This document shows positions 1 through 13,919 of a stretch of 64,000 bases of DNA, piece after piece. The notes under the pieces were generated by a model. That model was not told the origin of the DNA. It did not search any database and saw nothing but the letters and a program-made list of their open reading frames with translations. The stretch lies in the NCBI RefSeq assembly GCF_021018895.1, contig NC_079375.1, positions 3,186,560-3,250,559 of the forward strand, given 5' to 3'. This stretch comes from Seriola aureovittata (Eukaryota; Chordata; Actinopteri; Carangiformes; Carangidae). A program made the translations under genes and the position numbers. Each line of letters starts with the position of its first letter. Position 1 is the stretch's first letter.

Positions 1-1389
1 GACATGAGCTGCATCACATTCACAGCAGCAGCAGCAGTGCAGTCCGGTCAACCCGCCTGGTTTAGGTCACGGGGTTTCTTTAGGGAGTTCTTGGTCTTGT
101 TGAGGGATCACAGCGGTCCTGGGAGGGGTCACAGTGTTTCATTTAAAGTTTTCTTGCCACTTATGGGGTCTTTGGTGGAGTAAGACAGTTTCTTCAGAGG
201 TTATATGGGTAAAAAAGGGGGTCCCAGGGGTGCCTGACGTTACTGGAAAGTTTCTTTCAAGGGGTTTTAAGTGTCCCTGAAGTGGTCACATGGATCTCTG
301 AGACGGTTTTTAAATGTCTATAACAGCATTTAGTGCCATTCGCAGAAGCTAGATTTTTCTCCATCTCCTCCTACTACCTACTAATAATGGAGGTTTGCAA
401 TTATATAACAGCAGTATGGTCCCTGGTCAAAGACCATCTTTTAAAAGCCAAAACAGCCACTAAACATTTGCCTTTCTGAAGTGCTTTTGAGCAAAACAAG
501 ACAGAAAGAATGTCTCTGAAACAGATTCACAACAAAATGAGGATTAATTAAATAACTGTACTATATTGAGCTCAATGAAGTCTACCTGTCACTGATGGCT
601 TAAATCAGTAGTTTTCTAAGTGGGGTTTCACAGCTGTCCTTTAGGGGGTTCCACAATAAATTTACGACCAATTACTTTTTAGTCAAAATGACAAATCGGC
701 TTATTTTGTCAAATGAAAGGTCAAACACCCAAATTACCCTATATACAGTGATACAAATAGATACTATGTGACACAGCAAATCTTCAAATTTGAGAAGCTG
801 CAATCAAATGTGTTATTTTTTACATATTATTTAATTCATCATTTCAGCCAGTGAGATAAACACTGGTTACAACCAATGCAAATCAACACAACCAATAAAC
901 ATTTTCCACTATGGCCCAGTCTTACTAATTTTGAGCATCAAACACTTCATTTCATGCATTCTGGTTAACTTTTATGCACCAATTTATGCTGGAAATATCT
1001 TCTTTTTTTTGTAAAGAGAAACACTCAATTCAGGCACCTGGTGCCAGTTCGAACTATAATACATTAAGGCTCTCAAATTTAAATGTCCCGCACTGCTGTT
1101 ATCTGCTGTCTTAACGAGCTAGCAAGCTTTAATAGTAAGACAAAATTACCTCAAGACTCATTAGCAAACAACACATTGAAAAGTAAACTCAAAAGCATTT
1201 TCTAGTGGTTCACAATTTACTTGGTTTTGAGATTTAAAAAAATAAAAAAATAAAAAAATCCTAATATCGTACCTCCTCCTTTTCCCTCCTGGTTCCTCCA
1301 TACTTCAACCTGCCTGCGTAATGACATTCTGCAAAATCATCGAGCATGGAGCCCATGGCAGGCTATTACAGAGGAAGCCCCTACAAAAT
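1..1389. other. intergenic, no gene recognised
   Basis: AT-rich DNA with scattered stop codons in all frames. I see no splice-bounded conserved peptide, no RNA gene and no clear repeat boundary. A short A-rich stretch made of AAATAAA-type units lies near 1232-1260. Confidence 0.5.
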
Positions 1390-2130
1390 AAAAATAAAAA
1401 TAATAATCACCACTGTACCTCAAGTTTGTCAGAGAACAGCTTGAATATTGACAATACCAGTGGGTAAATGTTTGATGGACTGATGTGACTAAGGTTGAAT
1501 TGTTTGGGAAGAACATACAGTTAGAGGGCACTACATACCAACATGAAAATATCATCCCAGAGGTGAAGCAGGGCGGAGGAAGAATCATGATTTGAGGCTT
1601 TGCTGCCTCTGGGTCTGGACAGCTCGACATCAAGTTTATCAAGGTTTCTTCCAGGATAATGTCAGGGTGGCTGTCCACCTGCTGAGGCTGAGAAGAAGCT
1701 GGGTGATGCAGCCGGAAAATTACCCAAAACATTGAAGTAATGGCCCTTCAGAGCCCAGACCTTGATCAAGTAGAAATGATATGGAACGAGTGAAAGAGAG
1801 CTGCTCACACCAGACATATGTCTGAGCTGGAGCAGTTCTATGAGGATGAATGTCCAAAACTCCTCCTGAACATTGAGCAGGTCTGATCTGCAGCTACTGG
1901 AAGAGCTGGGTCGAGGTTATTGCTGCCAAAGTTATTAACCAGTTATTAAATCCAAGCGTTCATTTACTTTTTCCACCAGCACTGTGGCTGTGCTCAATAA
2001 AGACACACACAATTAGAATTGTTTGTGTGATATTAGCTTAAGTTTGTCCACACTTGTGACTTGGATGAAGATTACATCACATGACCAGAAAACCAGGTAA
2101 TTCCAAAGGGTTCAAAGACCTTTTTCTTCC
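1390..2130 (+). mobile_element. decayed Tc1/mariner-type DNA transposon
   Basis: The plus strand carries a broken transposase-like reading. Around 1740-1830 it reads QSPDLDQVEMIWNE, then a stop, then KRAAHTRHMSELEQF. This matches the Tc1 pattern in which the third catalytic acidic residue lies in a PDLNPIE-like block. Upstream, near 1560-1700, are recognisable pieces of the typical segment beginning with the GGRIMI-like motif, with frame breaks. The 3' end near 2090-2125 (AACCAGGTAATTCCAAAGGG) resembles the terminal region of a common teleost Tc1-like family. Stops and shifts make it inactive. Both outer ends are approximate, because no intact terminal inverted repeat pair or TA duplication was found. 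Confidence 0.75.
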
Positions 2131-5100
2131 TCTTTCTAAATAACAGATTCTGTAGAAGGGAAAGCAATAGCTGAATATTCTGCTATTCCTAGAGCCCAAT
2201 CAGGTAAGACATTCTTCAAGTTGCAGTTGCAACATATTAGTCTAATGAGCTTTACTGGAGCAGCGTCCACCTCTGTAGAGTTTTTAAAAGGAAACAGGGC
2301 TGTTGTATTAACTTTTCATTATAGGTAAGGAGAGACAGAGAAATAATTTGAGCTTGAGTCTGCAGACCATGTTACAATCTGGGACATCACTTCCATCTGT
2401 GCTGTGATTTTAAATGTTTCACATGAAGAAAATAAACCTTTCAAATATCCGTAGCCCTTCGAAAAACCACTTCTGGTGGTACAACCAAATCTACAATAAC
2501 GCATGAAATGACAGTAGAAAGGGGGGGGGGGTCCTAAATGGGTCAGTGATAACACAAATAATCATCCACGCTAATTATTATTTAATTAGTTGCCAATCCA
2601 AGCATTTTTTTTTGTGTTCTTTGTACCCCTGGGTTCCTGTATTTGCCATATTTCACATATACAATTCCCCCACTTTTCTGCAATCGACAGCTCCTGTCCC
2701 ACTTCATTTGTAGAGACCAAATATCCAAAAGCATTGCCACTTAATATTCATGAAGTATACTATTCATGTATCTTATGATAGGAAAGTTGCCAGTCAAAAT
2801 CCCTAGACTGCATGAATGAGTAATGATTTGCAGAGTATACCGAACCTTCCTGAGGTGAACTGAGAAAGACATTCAAGACTCAATTAGTTGTGCTCTGATT
2901 AAAACATGAAAACAACTGATTAAAAAGATTTTAATTCCAACTGGACTAATGTTTTTCTCAGTCTCTTGAACAAATGTGACACCCTCAGAACTGTCCACTG
3001 CTCTGGGCTTTTGAAAAGGACTCAAATTGTCAAAAATATTGCCATGACCTGCTTTGTTGTTTCCCCATATTTCATTATCAACCTCCAAATGGACCTGATA
3101 ATAAAGTTCAAGGAGCTGGTGAATCATTTGTTGGAGGAGACTGCTTTTCCAAGAAGAATCTTCTGGTTTTTTTTTTTTTTTTTTTTTTGGGCGATGTCTA
3201 TCGCTTTCCGGGGAGTGGGCCAGTAATGGACTCTAATGCAGCAAAGGAAATTATCCACTCATGTCCAATCACTACCTACGAGGCACCGATCAATACCAGG
3301 TCCCCAGGGCTCGGAAGGAGAATGGGATCGTGCTGAGAGCAGGGAGGGCTGGGTGAACTGCTTCTAAAACATGGTTTTGTTTAGGAGGGGTGCGGGACTG
3401 AGCTGGGACTGTCTCTGAATTTACTTGTGGATTTTACCTGCTGTCTGATAGTATGGCACCCATTCACGTAATACATATTTAAAAAACCTCTATTACAGGA
3501 ATTCAGTTTTACTCTTCTTATATACAACATACAAAATGAACTTATGCTCTACAGTACATCGGTTATGTGTCATTAACAAGAACCTTTGGGTTGTGAAAAA
3601 TCCCTTTGCTGACTTCTGTAAGCAATGTTTCTAAAGTCATTGATAAAAATGAGTTGTGTTTTTCACTTTTTAATAAGATCACAAGTCCCTACTTATAAAT
3701 GTGAGTACGTCAAAAAATAGCTGCAACAATCAGGCAATAAATCCATCCATTTTTCTGACAAACTTCATTCCAGCTTCCAAAATGTGAGTATTTGATGTGT
3801 TGTCATTTATGATAGTAAATTGACAGTTTGGACTGTTGGTCCAATAAAAGCAAAAGCAAAATGAATACACTTCCCTGGGAAGCAGGAAATTATTACAGGT
3901 ATTTTTCACTATTTTCTTACATCACCAAAACTGGAGATCAACACAGGGGTCAAACAGTCGTTTGGTGTGGATTGACACCAGCCGGAGAGATATTTCACAA
4001 CCTGGCAACCCAACAGTTTGTCTTATAACTGATGTGTACAGCTTTAGTAAATTACTTAAGCATTAATTAAGCATTGACCACGTCCTGATTGACTCCCCCT
4101 TCTAATGACTCAAATGGCTCCACTCCAACCAGTTTCCAGCAGCTGAAGCTAAAAACCTCCCTTCTGCAACTTCACAGGAGCTTTAAGGGAGCTGCTGCTT
4201 TCCACCACTTAAGCCATGTGAAGATTTAGTCTTTAACTGAACATTAACTGAATTTATTTGAAAAATATCTTGAAGCTGTAGTAGATTTGAAGGCAAAAAT
4301 ATAAATATGGAGGGTGAGCAAATGAAATAAATGAACATCTTGTGTCCAGCATGCTCAGTATCAGCCTTCTGAAACTCGTATCGGTCGAATTGTCGAGCTA
4401 TTTAAAAGAATCACCTCCTCCCATGACTTCCACAGTGCTAATGCCTCTACGCCACTTGCCCTGGTTCTCTCCCCCAGTCGTCCTGATCAATTAGTCTCTT
4501 TCTCGCCGTCGGCCTGTCTGCAGAGCCCCTCCCCCTCTCCGTTTTTCCTGTCGACTCTGTCAAACAGTGGCGTACTGGACGGGCAGAGCGCCCTAAACCT
4601 CTGAAACCATCGCGCCGCAAACACTCTCCTAGCATTCAAAAAGGAAGTGGAGAGCCTGCCAAAGATAGAGTGGAGGACCACAAACAAATGGAGTAGCTGA
4701 GCTCATTAAAGGGCTGGTGTGGTGGGTCAGCATCCTGCTAAAGCCCGATCAGTTTTCGATGACATCATCTGCATGAGGCCCGCAGCCGCTGATCAAGTCT
4801 GACGTATCGGAAAAGAACTAGTCATGATGAAGATGAAATCAAACCCTGTTCTTTAGTAAAAGGTTGCAATACAACAGTGGACAAGTCCAAATGTTTACCT
4901 ATGTAATAAAAGTGAGAGTTCTCACTGTGAAGCAGAGTGGGATACAGTTTTGAAAACCTTGTAATTCAAGATTAGGAAAAAAATGGTGCTTTCACTAAAT
5001 TTAGGAGGATTTTAAAGTTTGGTTGTTCTGGATCTCTGTACCCGAACTTCAATTCATAGCTGCATACCTCTAAAACCAAAGACAGCGTTCTTGTCTGCAT

Positions 5101-6088
5101 TAGCTGTACTTTGAAATTAATGCTAATATAGCATGCTAGCATGGCAGTTTTTCCATGCAAATATGCTTCAGTGCTGCAATGATTAGTCAACTGACAGAAA
5201 ACTATTTTGATGATTGTTTCATTTTTAAGAAGAAAAGAGTAACAATCTAATGGCTCTAGCTTTTTAAATTTGCAGTTTTTCTTTGTCTGAAATAATAAAT
5301 TGAATAATTTTCAGGACTGTTTTTCAAACAAAACATGTTATGACACCACCTGGTGCTGAACGATAGTGTGCCGAGTATTTATCACTGTCTTCTGATGTTT
5401 AATGAAAAAGAATTGTTAGCGGCGTCCCCAATAAGCTTAATGTTACTATACTATAGTAACAGTAACACATGGCTAACAATGTGCTAAATGTTACATAGGC
5501 TAATAAACTCAACCTCAACCCCAAACCTCAAACGTATTTGTTATTTCTTTGCTGTAATTTGTTCTAATGATCCAAGAAAAGCTTCTTTCACCTGTTAGAT
5601 TTTCTTCCTGGTGTTTCACAGTTTGGAAAACACCTATTATAACTTGATTCTGCTCATCAGCTGGAAGCGGGAGCAACCATCAATTTATGGGACACTTGAT
5701 TTGCAGGGACACTGTTTGTAGCTGCAGAGTTTCAGCACTAAAAACAAAAATCCAATAAATATAAAACACATTTATTTCGTTGGATGTATTAAGAGCATGG
5801 TGAATCGTAAAGATGAAATCCTGTCATTAGTCCATAAAAAATGTGAAGAGTCCAAAGGGCAAGACCACCTCCTTAATATTGATATAGTGTAGGTTTTATA
5901 TGATCCATATAATTTCAAAATAATCTTGTAAATGTGACTCGTGCCCTTGATCTCCACCTAAGCGGTTATTTTTACAGTTAAGTTAATGAAATGTCAGTTT
6001 CCAACTGGATTCCTATCACAAGTCAATTTCAAGCATATTTACTGTTCACAGATGTATGAAAGATGGAAATTTGTAACTGCTCATATGC
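2131..6088. other. intergenic, downstream of znf622
   Basis: No protein-coding gene was recognised. Contents include a G10 run at about 2521, a long T-run at about 3166-3188, and a locally GC-rich stretch at about 4435-4690 with no credible protein. A plus-strand TTTATT at about 5766-5772 is a possible reversed polyadenylation signal for znf622, which would give a 3'UTR of about 600 nt; this is only a candidate. Confidence 0.45.
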
Positions 6089-6110
6089 AAGAATTCATAT
6101 ATGAATTCTT
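6089..6110. repeat. 22-bp perfect palindrome
   Basis: AAGAATTCATA is followed directly by its own reverse complement TATGAATTCTT, so the 22 bp read the same on both strands. It contains two EcoRI-type GAATTC hexamers. It lies about 260 bp downstream of the znf622 stop codon and has no known role. Confidence 0.9.
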
Positions 6111-6368
6111 AGAAGTAAAGTTGCTAAAGATTTCTACCAGTCAGGGTCTTTACTGCAGTTATCGAACCTCTACTCACCAAGGCTGCATTTACTTCAAACA
6201 CAACATAAGATTACTGATATGAGGTGATCGCTAGGTTTGATATCACAGTACAAGAAGAAACCACAACTCTTGTAGCTGTACTTGATTCTGTCCTGTTGGC
6301 TGGAAAACAGCAGAGATGTGACCAGTCCATGTCCCACTTCACACCACATGTTTCCCTCCAGACCCAGT

Positions 6369-9300
6369 TTAGAACATCACTTGGGCTCTGAAGTGCTTCT
6401 GCTTGGTGGCGTTGTGGCTCATGCCCATCTTCAGCATCCATTTTGACTTCATCATCTGTACGTACCGCATGTCTCTCTGTTTCTGATGGAAGGAGCCGTT
6501 GCCTAAAAGACAGAGAGAAAGGAAGGACAGTGTGCATGTACATATGGTGTGTTACTGTGTTGTTCAGGAGCAGTTCTTATGGGAATAATGAAAAGCAAAC
6601 AGGATGGGGAGCCCATTCAACACCCGTCTCAGCAAACAAGGTGTGTGCAAATAAAATGTGTGTATATATTTGTGCCTGAACAGAACTCTACTCTCAAACA
6701 TCTGACAAAAATAAAACAAAGTCTGTTCATTAAATAAAATCTTTGTTGGTTTGGTCTATTTTATCATTTTCCAGGACTTTGTCTTGACCTGAAAGATGAA
6801 ATTAGGAATTCCAGATTTTCCAGGACATGTGCATATTCTCCGTGAGTGCCCTCATGTGAAACAGGGGAAGGAAATCGCTAAGCCCTGGTAGTGACAGTGT
6901 CTCTCTACCTACTAAGCCACACAAGAAAAAAAAAGGGTGAAAGAGGAAGCTGGTGGAACTGATAAAAAGAAATAGCATCATAAATAAACCCCAAGTGCCA
7001 AAAAAACGCCGTCTGCACAAAACGGAACAGAATTAAAGTTTGCACTCACATCATCAAAACACAGCGAAGACGACAACATAAGTGAAGAAACTGAGCTCCC
7101 TGGGCCAAAAGCTGACAACGACTGTAAGAGTCCGACTACTGAGAAGTGATAAGAGATTCTTCATTCCCCCAAACTCTTAAGTAAACACAATAAATCAAAA
7201 CTGGGGTGAGGCAATACTGCAGGGTCAGAATCACACAAACTGAGGAAATTCAGCTCTGCACCAAATGTGCTTGAGTTTCATATGAAAAAGTTTCTACTGT
7301 CTTTTCTTTCTATGGAGCTGAACCACTGGTAAAACACAAAGTTATGGAGGTTTTCTTAACGTCTCTATGGCAGGGACACCCAGGTAAGTACATTTGACAT
7401 GATGGCTGCCTGGTAGTATTTGTAGCAAGAACAAAGTAATTATTACTACGTTCTTTAGTAGCATCGTCTAATAAAAGCAACTAAACCTCAAACAGGATAC
7501 AGAGAGAATACATTTACTTTTAAATGAGGATGGAGGATGTAAAAAAGAAAGGCCTGTGTCAAACCACCACTCCCCTTCCAGCCCCAAAAAGATCTGTCTT
7601 AGTTATAATGAATACTTCTGCCATTGGCCTTTTTAAATATAGAGCACAAATAACCTGACAGATGATAATTACGTGTCATTTTAACCACCAGAAAAAAATG
7701 GACATTTAGGGAGTCATGTGACAATGAACAATCTCCACTACATATGTGGTTAATAAAGGTCATCTAGATTCTGAAGTTAACTCATAAATATTTTTAATCT
7801 CCTGTTCAGACTCATCATTTTTAAATGCTTTTATAACAGACAACTTTCACTACTTTACGCTTTTTTTTTTTTTTTTAATCTGAGCATGAGTTTCTTCTTG
7901 GCGGGTTACATAAACATTTATATTTTATAGACAATATTCAAATATAATATAAAACCTGTACTTCTGATTATACTGTTTCACAAGTGGGAAATGTGAATGA
8001 TGACGAAGTTCAGTAAATGAGAAAACTATGAGGAAAGAAATTGGGTTTGAATGTTCAGGAGACGACAAAACCTCATTCAATTTCTTTATGTTAAATATAA
8101 AAACAAATGACTCCAAAGTCTTACCTCCATCTCCTCCCCAGCCCAGGGCTCTGTACTGCCGGAGGACTCTGCCCACAGCATTCCTGTTGTGGGTGAGTGC
8201 CACCGCTCGCTCGGTACCAAATCGCTGTTTGTAGTACCTCATGAGGGAGCGGTGGCCGATCTTAGCACCTGCAGAAACACACGGCAAAGAGGTGTTACAG
8301 CATGAACACAAACAGGCAATAAAGCCACACACACAGACCCAAAAGAAACACCTGGAAAGTTTTTTTCAGTCATTCAGCACCTGATCAAGTCATTTCAAAT
8401 GTGCCCCCCATTGTTTATTTATTATTATTTTATGACCTCACTGAGATTATCGTCTCTTTTTCTAGAGTAACCTGAGTACGTGTAAACATACCGTGTAAAA
8501 TCTGCAGACAAACAAGCACAATTCAAACACAGTTAACAGAAAGTGGCGGTTTAGTCCAATTATAACAATTTATTTCAGCAAGAACAAGAGGTATTTAATC
8601 TTCAAATAAAATGAGACATTTTTTCATTTGTAAAATGCCTGTTATTCTAAGCTGGTGTAGCTGAGTTTAGACTGAACATAGTGTAGGTAGGACATGTTAA
8701 GTTGGAGGTGTTTTGACATCAGAAAGATGAAAAGGTAAAGACACTTTTGCTCCCTGGTTTTAAAATGAACAAGGCAATGCCATTCTCCTGGTTAAAAAGG
8801 ATGATCCATCTTTTCGTCTAAGATATTTCATGTCTACAAAACTGCAGAATACTTCTGGATTTAGGGCAATTTACAATCACTGATTATATGATCTGCAAAT
8901 TTATTGAGTTTATATTCATTCATTCATTATATAGTTAATAAAAAGTCAGAATATAGTCAAACTTTTCCGTCACCATTTCTCATGTCTTCACATTGTTTGT
9001 GTTTGAATGACTGAGTGGTCCAAAATCCCCAAAATATTCAATTTATAATGATTTGATACAGAAAAGCAACAAATCTCACTTTAGGGAAGTTGCAACCAGA
9101 AACTGATTGGTATTTTTGTGCAGCCCTGCAGATGATTGATTTTATTTTAAAAATCACTAATTGCACTTTGAGTTTATCAAATTATCGCAAACTGCTGATT
9201 TTTTCACACACTTTTTAGACCTGCATAAGAGACTTACATTCTGTACTTCTGGTCACTTATGATCCACTATTGACATTTGCTCATTCTGAAAACTGATTTT

Positions 9301-12300
9301 GTAGTTAAGTCACCTGACGGCAGAGTCAGCTCCAGTGTTTCGTCGTCGTACTCCAGGTTCTTGTCGTCGGGCAGCTCTTCCTCCTTCATTTCAGAATCCT
9401 CTCCCTCATTTCTGTCAGGGTAACTGCTCCTGAGGGCAAAAAACAAAAACAAATGTGTGTGAGCCAGAATGACAGGAGACATATTTCATCCGTCCCCATG
9501 TGTCACTATACAGGTTTCAGCAGATCACAGATTATTAATTAGTTAAAAATGACTATATTACCTGAAGTCGTAGAAGTCTGCAAACTCCAGGGCAGCGTCT
9601 CCGTCTGTGAAGAGTTTACAGTGGCTTTTGTCTGTCATGTGACTCTGCACTGCTTCTGTCGAGTAAAATGAACGGCCCTTCTCGTTACACCATAGACACA
9701 CGTTCCCGGCGCCGACTTTTTCTCCTGTAACAAGAAAAAAAAATAATAATTAGATCATATGCAACAACAAAAGCACCAATAAGCATCTTTTGCACACAGG
9801 GTAAGGGTTTAGTTTGTCTGGGAAAATCCTTAATCTGACATCTGGAAAGATCAAGTTCACTTGAGGCAGAGTGACTGGTTCAATCAGCCTGTAAGTGTTC
9901 TCATTATTCTGTCGCAAGATTTCTTTACAGTATAATGCTTTCCCATATATATGAAATATTAACATCCTCAGCCTCTCTAGATGAATTCTAAGTTGAGTGC
10001 TCACATCAAAAGCAGCTACCGATGAATTCTACATTCAGGAGGAGAAAACACTGGACCTCGCTAGTTGCTGCTGATGATATAAGAGAGCTCACTCTTACGA
10101 CGGACGGATGGACGGACGGAAGGACGGAAGGATTTATCCCCTCGGGGGAAATAATGGATGGCGGTGTTTGTAAATCTGTCTCTATGCTGCACTGGAGTCC
10201 ATGAGGAACAACATTTCTGTGTCTATGTTTCTGTGGCATAGGAACTTGTAGCATGGTACAACAGCTACGACAATCAAACACAGAACACTGATAACGAGAC
10301 TAGGTCAAAACCTAGTATATGTCTGGACCACCTATGGTCAAATCCTGATTTTTTATAACTGCAACGTCACCTGAAAAAATCACCAAACACATAAATGAAT
10401 GACTGAGACTGAGCTGAACAGTGGTGGAAATATCATCACTAAGTCAGTCAGTCAGAAAGTCAGTGACATTCGCGATTCTAGGGCTGGTCCTGCTGCTGCG
10501 GTCCAGCCAAAAACCTGCTGAGACCAACAACATGACTATGAAACCTTCATTACAAAGAATAACTGGCAGCTGTTTTGGCTTGACTTAAAAAGGAATACAA
10601 ACTTTAAAGCCGGCTGTATTTAGGAATGGAAAAACCATCTTATCATCAGCATTAAGACACTGAAGTGGGAGTATTTCCTCCGCTCATTAGTCCCTGCTTT
10701 ATTTTCCTTCTCAACACTAAACTCCCACTTGACTACTGCAGATCACTGTTCAGATCTAGATGAGTGAACATCACTCATCCAGACACTGACAGTTTAAAGT
10801 CCTGACCCTTCACACTGTTCAGCTATTATCTCCCTGAACGCCACCTGCAGTTACCTCACATCCACACTCCAAACTCACCCAGGTAACGGATGAGGCCCTT
10901 GAGGTCGACGAGGAACTCCGCGTCGGGGAGGAAGAAGCTGTGAACTTTGGTCATGTGGGCGACGTTCTTCATGAGCGACTTTGAGTGGTGGGGGCAGAAC
11001 AGGCAGTTGGTGACAGGGATGGAGCCCGGCAGAGCAGCTGGGTGGGGGTCAGACAGCGACGCAGAGTCTCCTTCCTCCTGATCCATCGTCTCTTCTTCTT
11101 CGTCCTCCTCCTCCTCCTCCTCCATCTCATCATCATCATCATCGTCCTCATCATCAACATCCTCCCACTCTTCTGGAAGATTTTAATGGGATCATTTTAA
11201 CACCACAAACTAATGAAGATGTGTAAATTAAACTAGAACAACATGACCTTCTCTACATTTATCTTAAACTGATGGGAGTTTATTTACCCTGATTAGATGT
11301 AATGTATTGAATGAAATGTATTGAAGTTTTAATTTGTAAGTCCTCAGAGGACAATCCACAAATTTGCGCCATAGTCCACAATCGTTTCACAATACACAAA
11401 CATGCATTTTTTTTTTTGTGTTGTTTTAAGTCATATCCACAAAAAAAAACTGAGCGATTTGCAAATTAGCAGTTACTCTGTAAATATTACACTTTTGTGG
11501 ATCCACTTGAACATTTGAAACGAGTTTAGCATATTTGTGGATCACTTAGGTCAGTTTGTGGATTTTTGTCCAATTTGAACCACAGCTGAAGTGTAGCAGA
11601 GAATCCAAAAATGTGAGGTGCAGTTACTTACCACCAGCAGGTGGCAGCGTTCCCTATTGAACTGTATATTTTAGAGTCATTTGTCAAGACTGATGCCATA
11701 GGTAGGAACCAATGTATTTGGGGTTTGGCACTACAGAACAGGCAGGTTTGATTTGTAATTAAAAAAGGTCACAATAATTATGTCAACAGTGGTTTCATTT
11801 CTCCTCCTTACCTTCCTCAGCTGTGGCTCCCTCTCCTCTCTCTCGCCTCTTGGCTTGCTCCTCCAGCCACATCATCCGGGGAGGTTTGTCCAGCCTGTCT
11901 GTCCTCTGCTTCGTCGCCCCTTGCGACGTCTGGGCCGTCCCTTGCTTGGCCAGGCTCGGTCTCTGCTGCTCTTTCAAGGCTTGCTGCAGGGCCTCATTCC
12001 TGGCATCGTGATCCACCTTCTCATCACCGAGTCCTTTTTCCAGGTTCTTCTCGTTCATCTTCTCCACTTTCCTCTGGGCGGCCAGCAGGGCCTGCTTCTC
12101 GGCCTGCTGGTGTTTGTGGGACTGCAGGTGGTTCTGGAAGGCATTCGCGCTGGAGAACTTCTTGTTGCAGACGGCGCAGCCCTCTGTGACCGTTGCGTCA
12201 TTCAGATGCTGTTCGGCAGCTGCCCTCTGTGCAAGGACACGCTCCTGGAAGTTTTCAGCAGTGACAGGTGGCATGTCAGCCACCTTGCGCTTCAGGTTGT

Positions 12301-12388
12301 AGCGGTGCCAGTCGGTTTTATAGTGCGCTCGCTGCACATCACCATCTGCAAAAGCCACTCGGCAGCTGATGCAAGTGTAGGAGGACAT
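6369..12388 (-). CDS. znf622: ZNF622 (ZPR9 / Rei1 homologue), 60S ribosome maturation factor
   Basis: Six coding exons on the minus strand, all with GT-AG borders and matching phases: 12388-11812, 11172-10879, 9724-9562, 9429-9314, 8268-8125 and 6502-6369. They give 1428 nt, or 475 residues plus a TAA stop; human ZNF622 is 477 residues. Four C2H2-type fingers are visible: C6/C9/H22/H28, C71/C74/H87/H93, C248/C251/H264/H269 and C300/C303/H319/H325. An acidic Asp/Glu tract spans roughly residues 193-227. The C-terminal block (IGHRSLMRYYKQRF through the final RAQVMF) is strongly conserved in the family. Yeast Rei1/Reh1 homologues act on cytoplasmic pre-60S particles to release and recycle export factors; the vertebrate protein has also been linked to MELK/ASK1 signalling. 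The start codon lies six bases inside its exon, after a splice acceptor, so a leader exon lies further upstream. Identity is secure. Confidence 0.97.
11634..11648 (+). promoter_or_regulatory. CTCF-like motif in a znf622 intron
   Basis: CCAGCAGGTGGCAGC fits the vertebrate CTCF core consensus CCASYAGRKGGCRSY at every position. It lies in the intron between znf622 coding exons 1 and 2. Binding is not shown by sequence alone, and similar motifs are common in fish repeats. Confidence 0.45.
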
Positions 12389-13751
12389 GACAACCTGAAA
12401 ATAAGGGAGGAAAAGTTAAGAAAGAAATACAACTCCCCGTCATAAATGACAATAGCAGCAGCAAATCATCACATTTGAGAGGCTGGAAGCAGAGAATTAT
12501 CAGTATTTTTGCTTTGAATATGACTGACAATTGATTAATTATCAAAAGCAGGTGCCTGGTAATTATCTAACAATTTGATAACTGATTAATCTGCTAATAA
12601 TTTCAGCTCTGTTTACCCTGCCAACAAAACCACTGGCAAAACGTAACATGGCCTTTGATTAGTTGTTCCAGGCAGCTGGTAAATTAGGTATACTAATTAT
12701 GGGCACATCAGTATTTTAGTAAAGTTTTTAGAATTATATAGTCTCGTGGAAGAAGACAATGTGCAATCAAATAGAAAAAGATCACATTATTGAAATTAAT
12801 TCGTATATGTATATATTTCATATGTACATGTATATGGTATAATAGCATTTATTAAAAAGTGTAACTGAAATGAATGTTATTCATCAACTATTGTGTGAAA
12901 CGTTAAACTGTTCGTCATAGGTCACATTTTCCTGGATTATTCTAGACCCAGCGATTAATTGCTTACTGAAGAAAATCATTAGTTTAATAAAGATAAAATA
13001 TAACATTAGTTGCACCTGTACATATATAGGTCAGGTGCCTTTAATGCTCAGATAAAAAATATTCAGTGTAATATAAAAAAAGCTCAACAGTACCACACAC
13101 TGCAGCATCCAAATTAATCATCAAGTTCAATTAACATCTCTAACAACAAAAACTGAACATTAAAACCTTCTTCCATAATGTTAGGCTTCAACACAGGACT
13201 GGTGTATTACACGGTGCTAATTTTAGGTAGCTGTACCTGAAATAAACTAAATACTAAATGTGTGTTGTTTAAAATTAAAGCAATGGAACAAAGCGCAATA
13301 ACTACAGAACTATTGCTAACCTTGAAATACCTGAGCTAAGCAGATGAGACATTATTCTTCAACTATTATGTCAGTTTGTCTGGTGACTGTTTCATAACAT
13401 CAATTTAATGGACGTTAAACTTGTGTAAGGTGGGTTAGCATAGCCTACCTAGCCACATAATACTTTAGCCAGCTGTCAAATCAAGTCAGAGAGTTATGAA
13501 ACAAATCGAAAGTGATACCTAAGGATGCCAAATGTAACTGAATTCATTTTCAATTAACTAAACATGAGCTGCTAAATTGTGGCGCTCCGTCGATCCGAAT
13601 CAAACCATACTAAGGAAAGTCGGCTAGCATCTTGCTAGCCAAACTTTAAGCATTTTAGCGTAAACATTTGCTAATAACAGCTCAAATAACAAACACTCAT
13701 GACAACTATAATAGTGACAAATGGAGACCACAACAGGTGACATTTACTTAC

Positions 13752-13860
13752 TTCTTAAGTGAGGTGACTCCCCCGAAAAAACGTGTTTTTAACCTCTTTT
13801 TCAGTAAGTGAGCCCCTGCCTCACAGCCGTACACGAACTACCACACGAGGATAAATTCAC
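13752..13860 (-). promoter_or_regulatory. znf622 non-coding leader exon and promoter region (approximate)
   Basis: The znf622 start codon follows an acceptor at 12394/12395, so the 5'UTR continues in an upstream exon. The best donor is at 13751/13752 (minus strand reads AAGAA then GTAAGT). The exon's 5' end is not determined and 13860 is an estimate. A CTCF-like motif lies just upstream. Confidence 0.45.
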
Positions 13861-13919
13861 GCTGAACGTCTTCTTCATGACGTTTCCAGGCGGTTGTTAA
13901 GCAGCGTTTTAGGCGCATT

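Noticed and set aside
2873..3127. An 84-residue minus-strand ORF with charged composition
   Set aside because: I could not match it to any family and there is no supporting splice or repeat structure.
10856..11200. Overlapping ORFs in other frames of the GAG/GAT-rich znf622 exon 2
   Set aside because: They are shadows of the acidic tract in the real znf622 exon.
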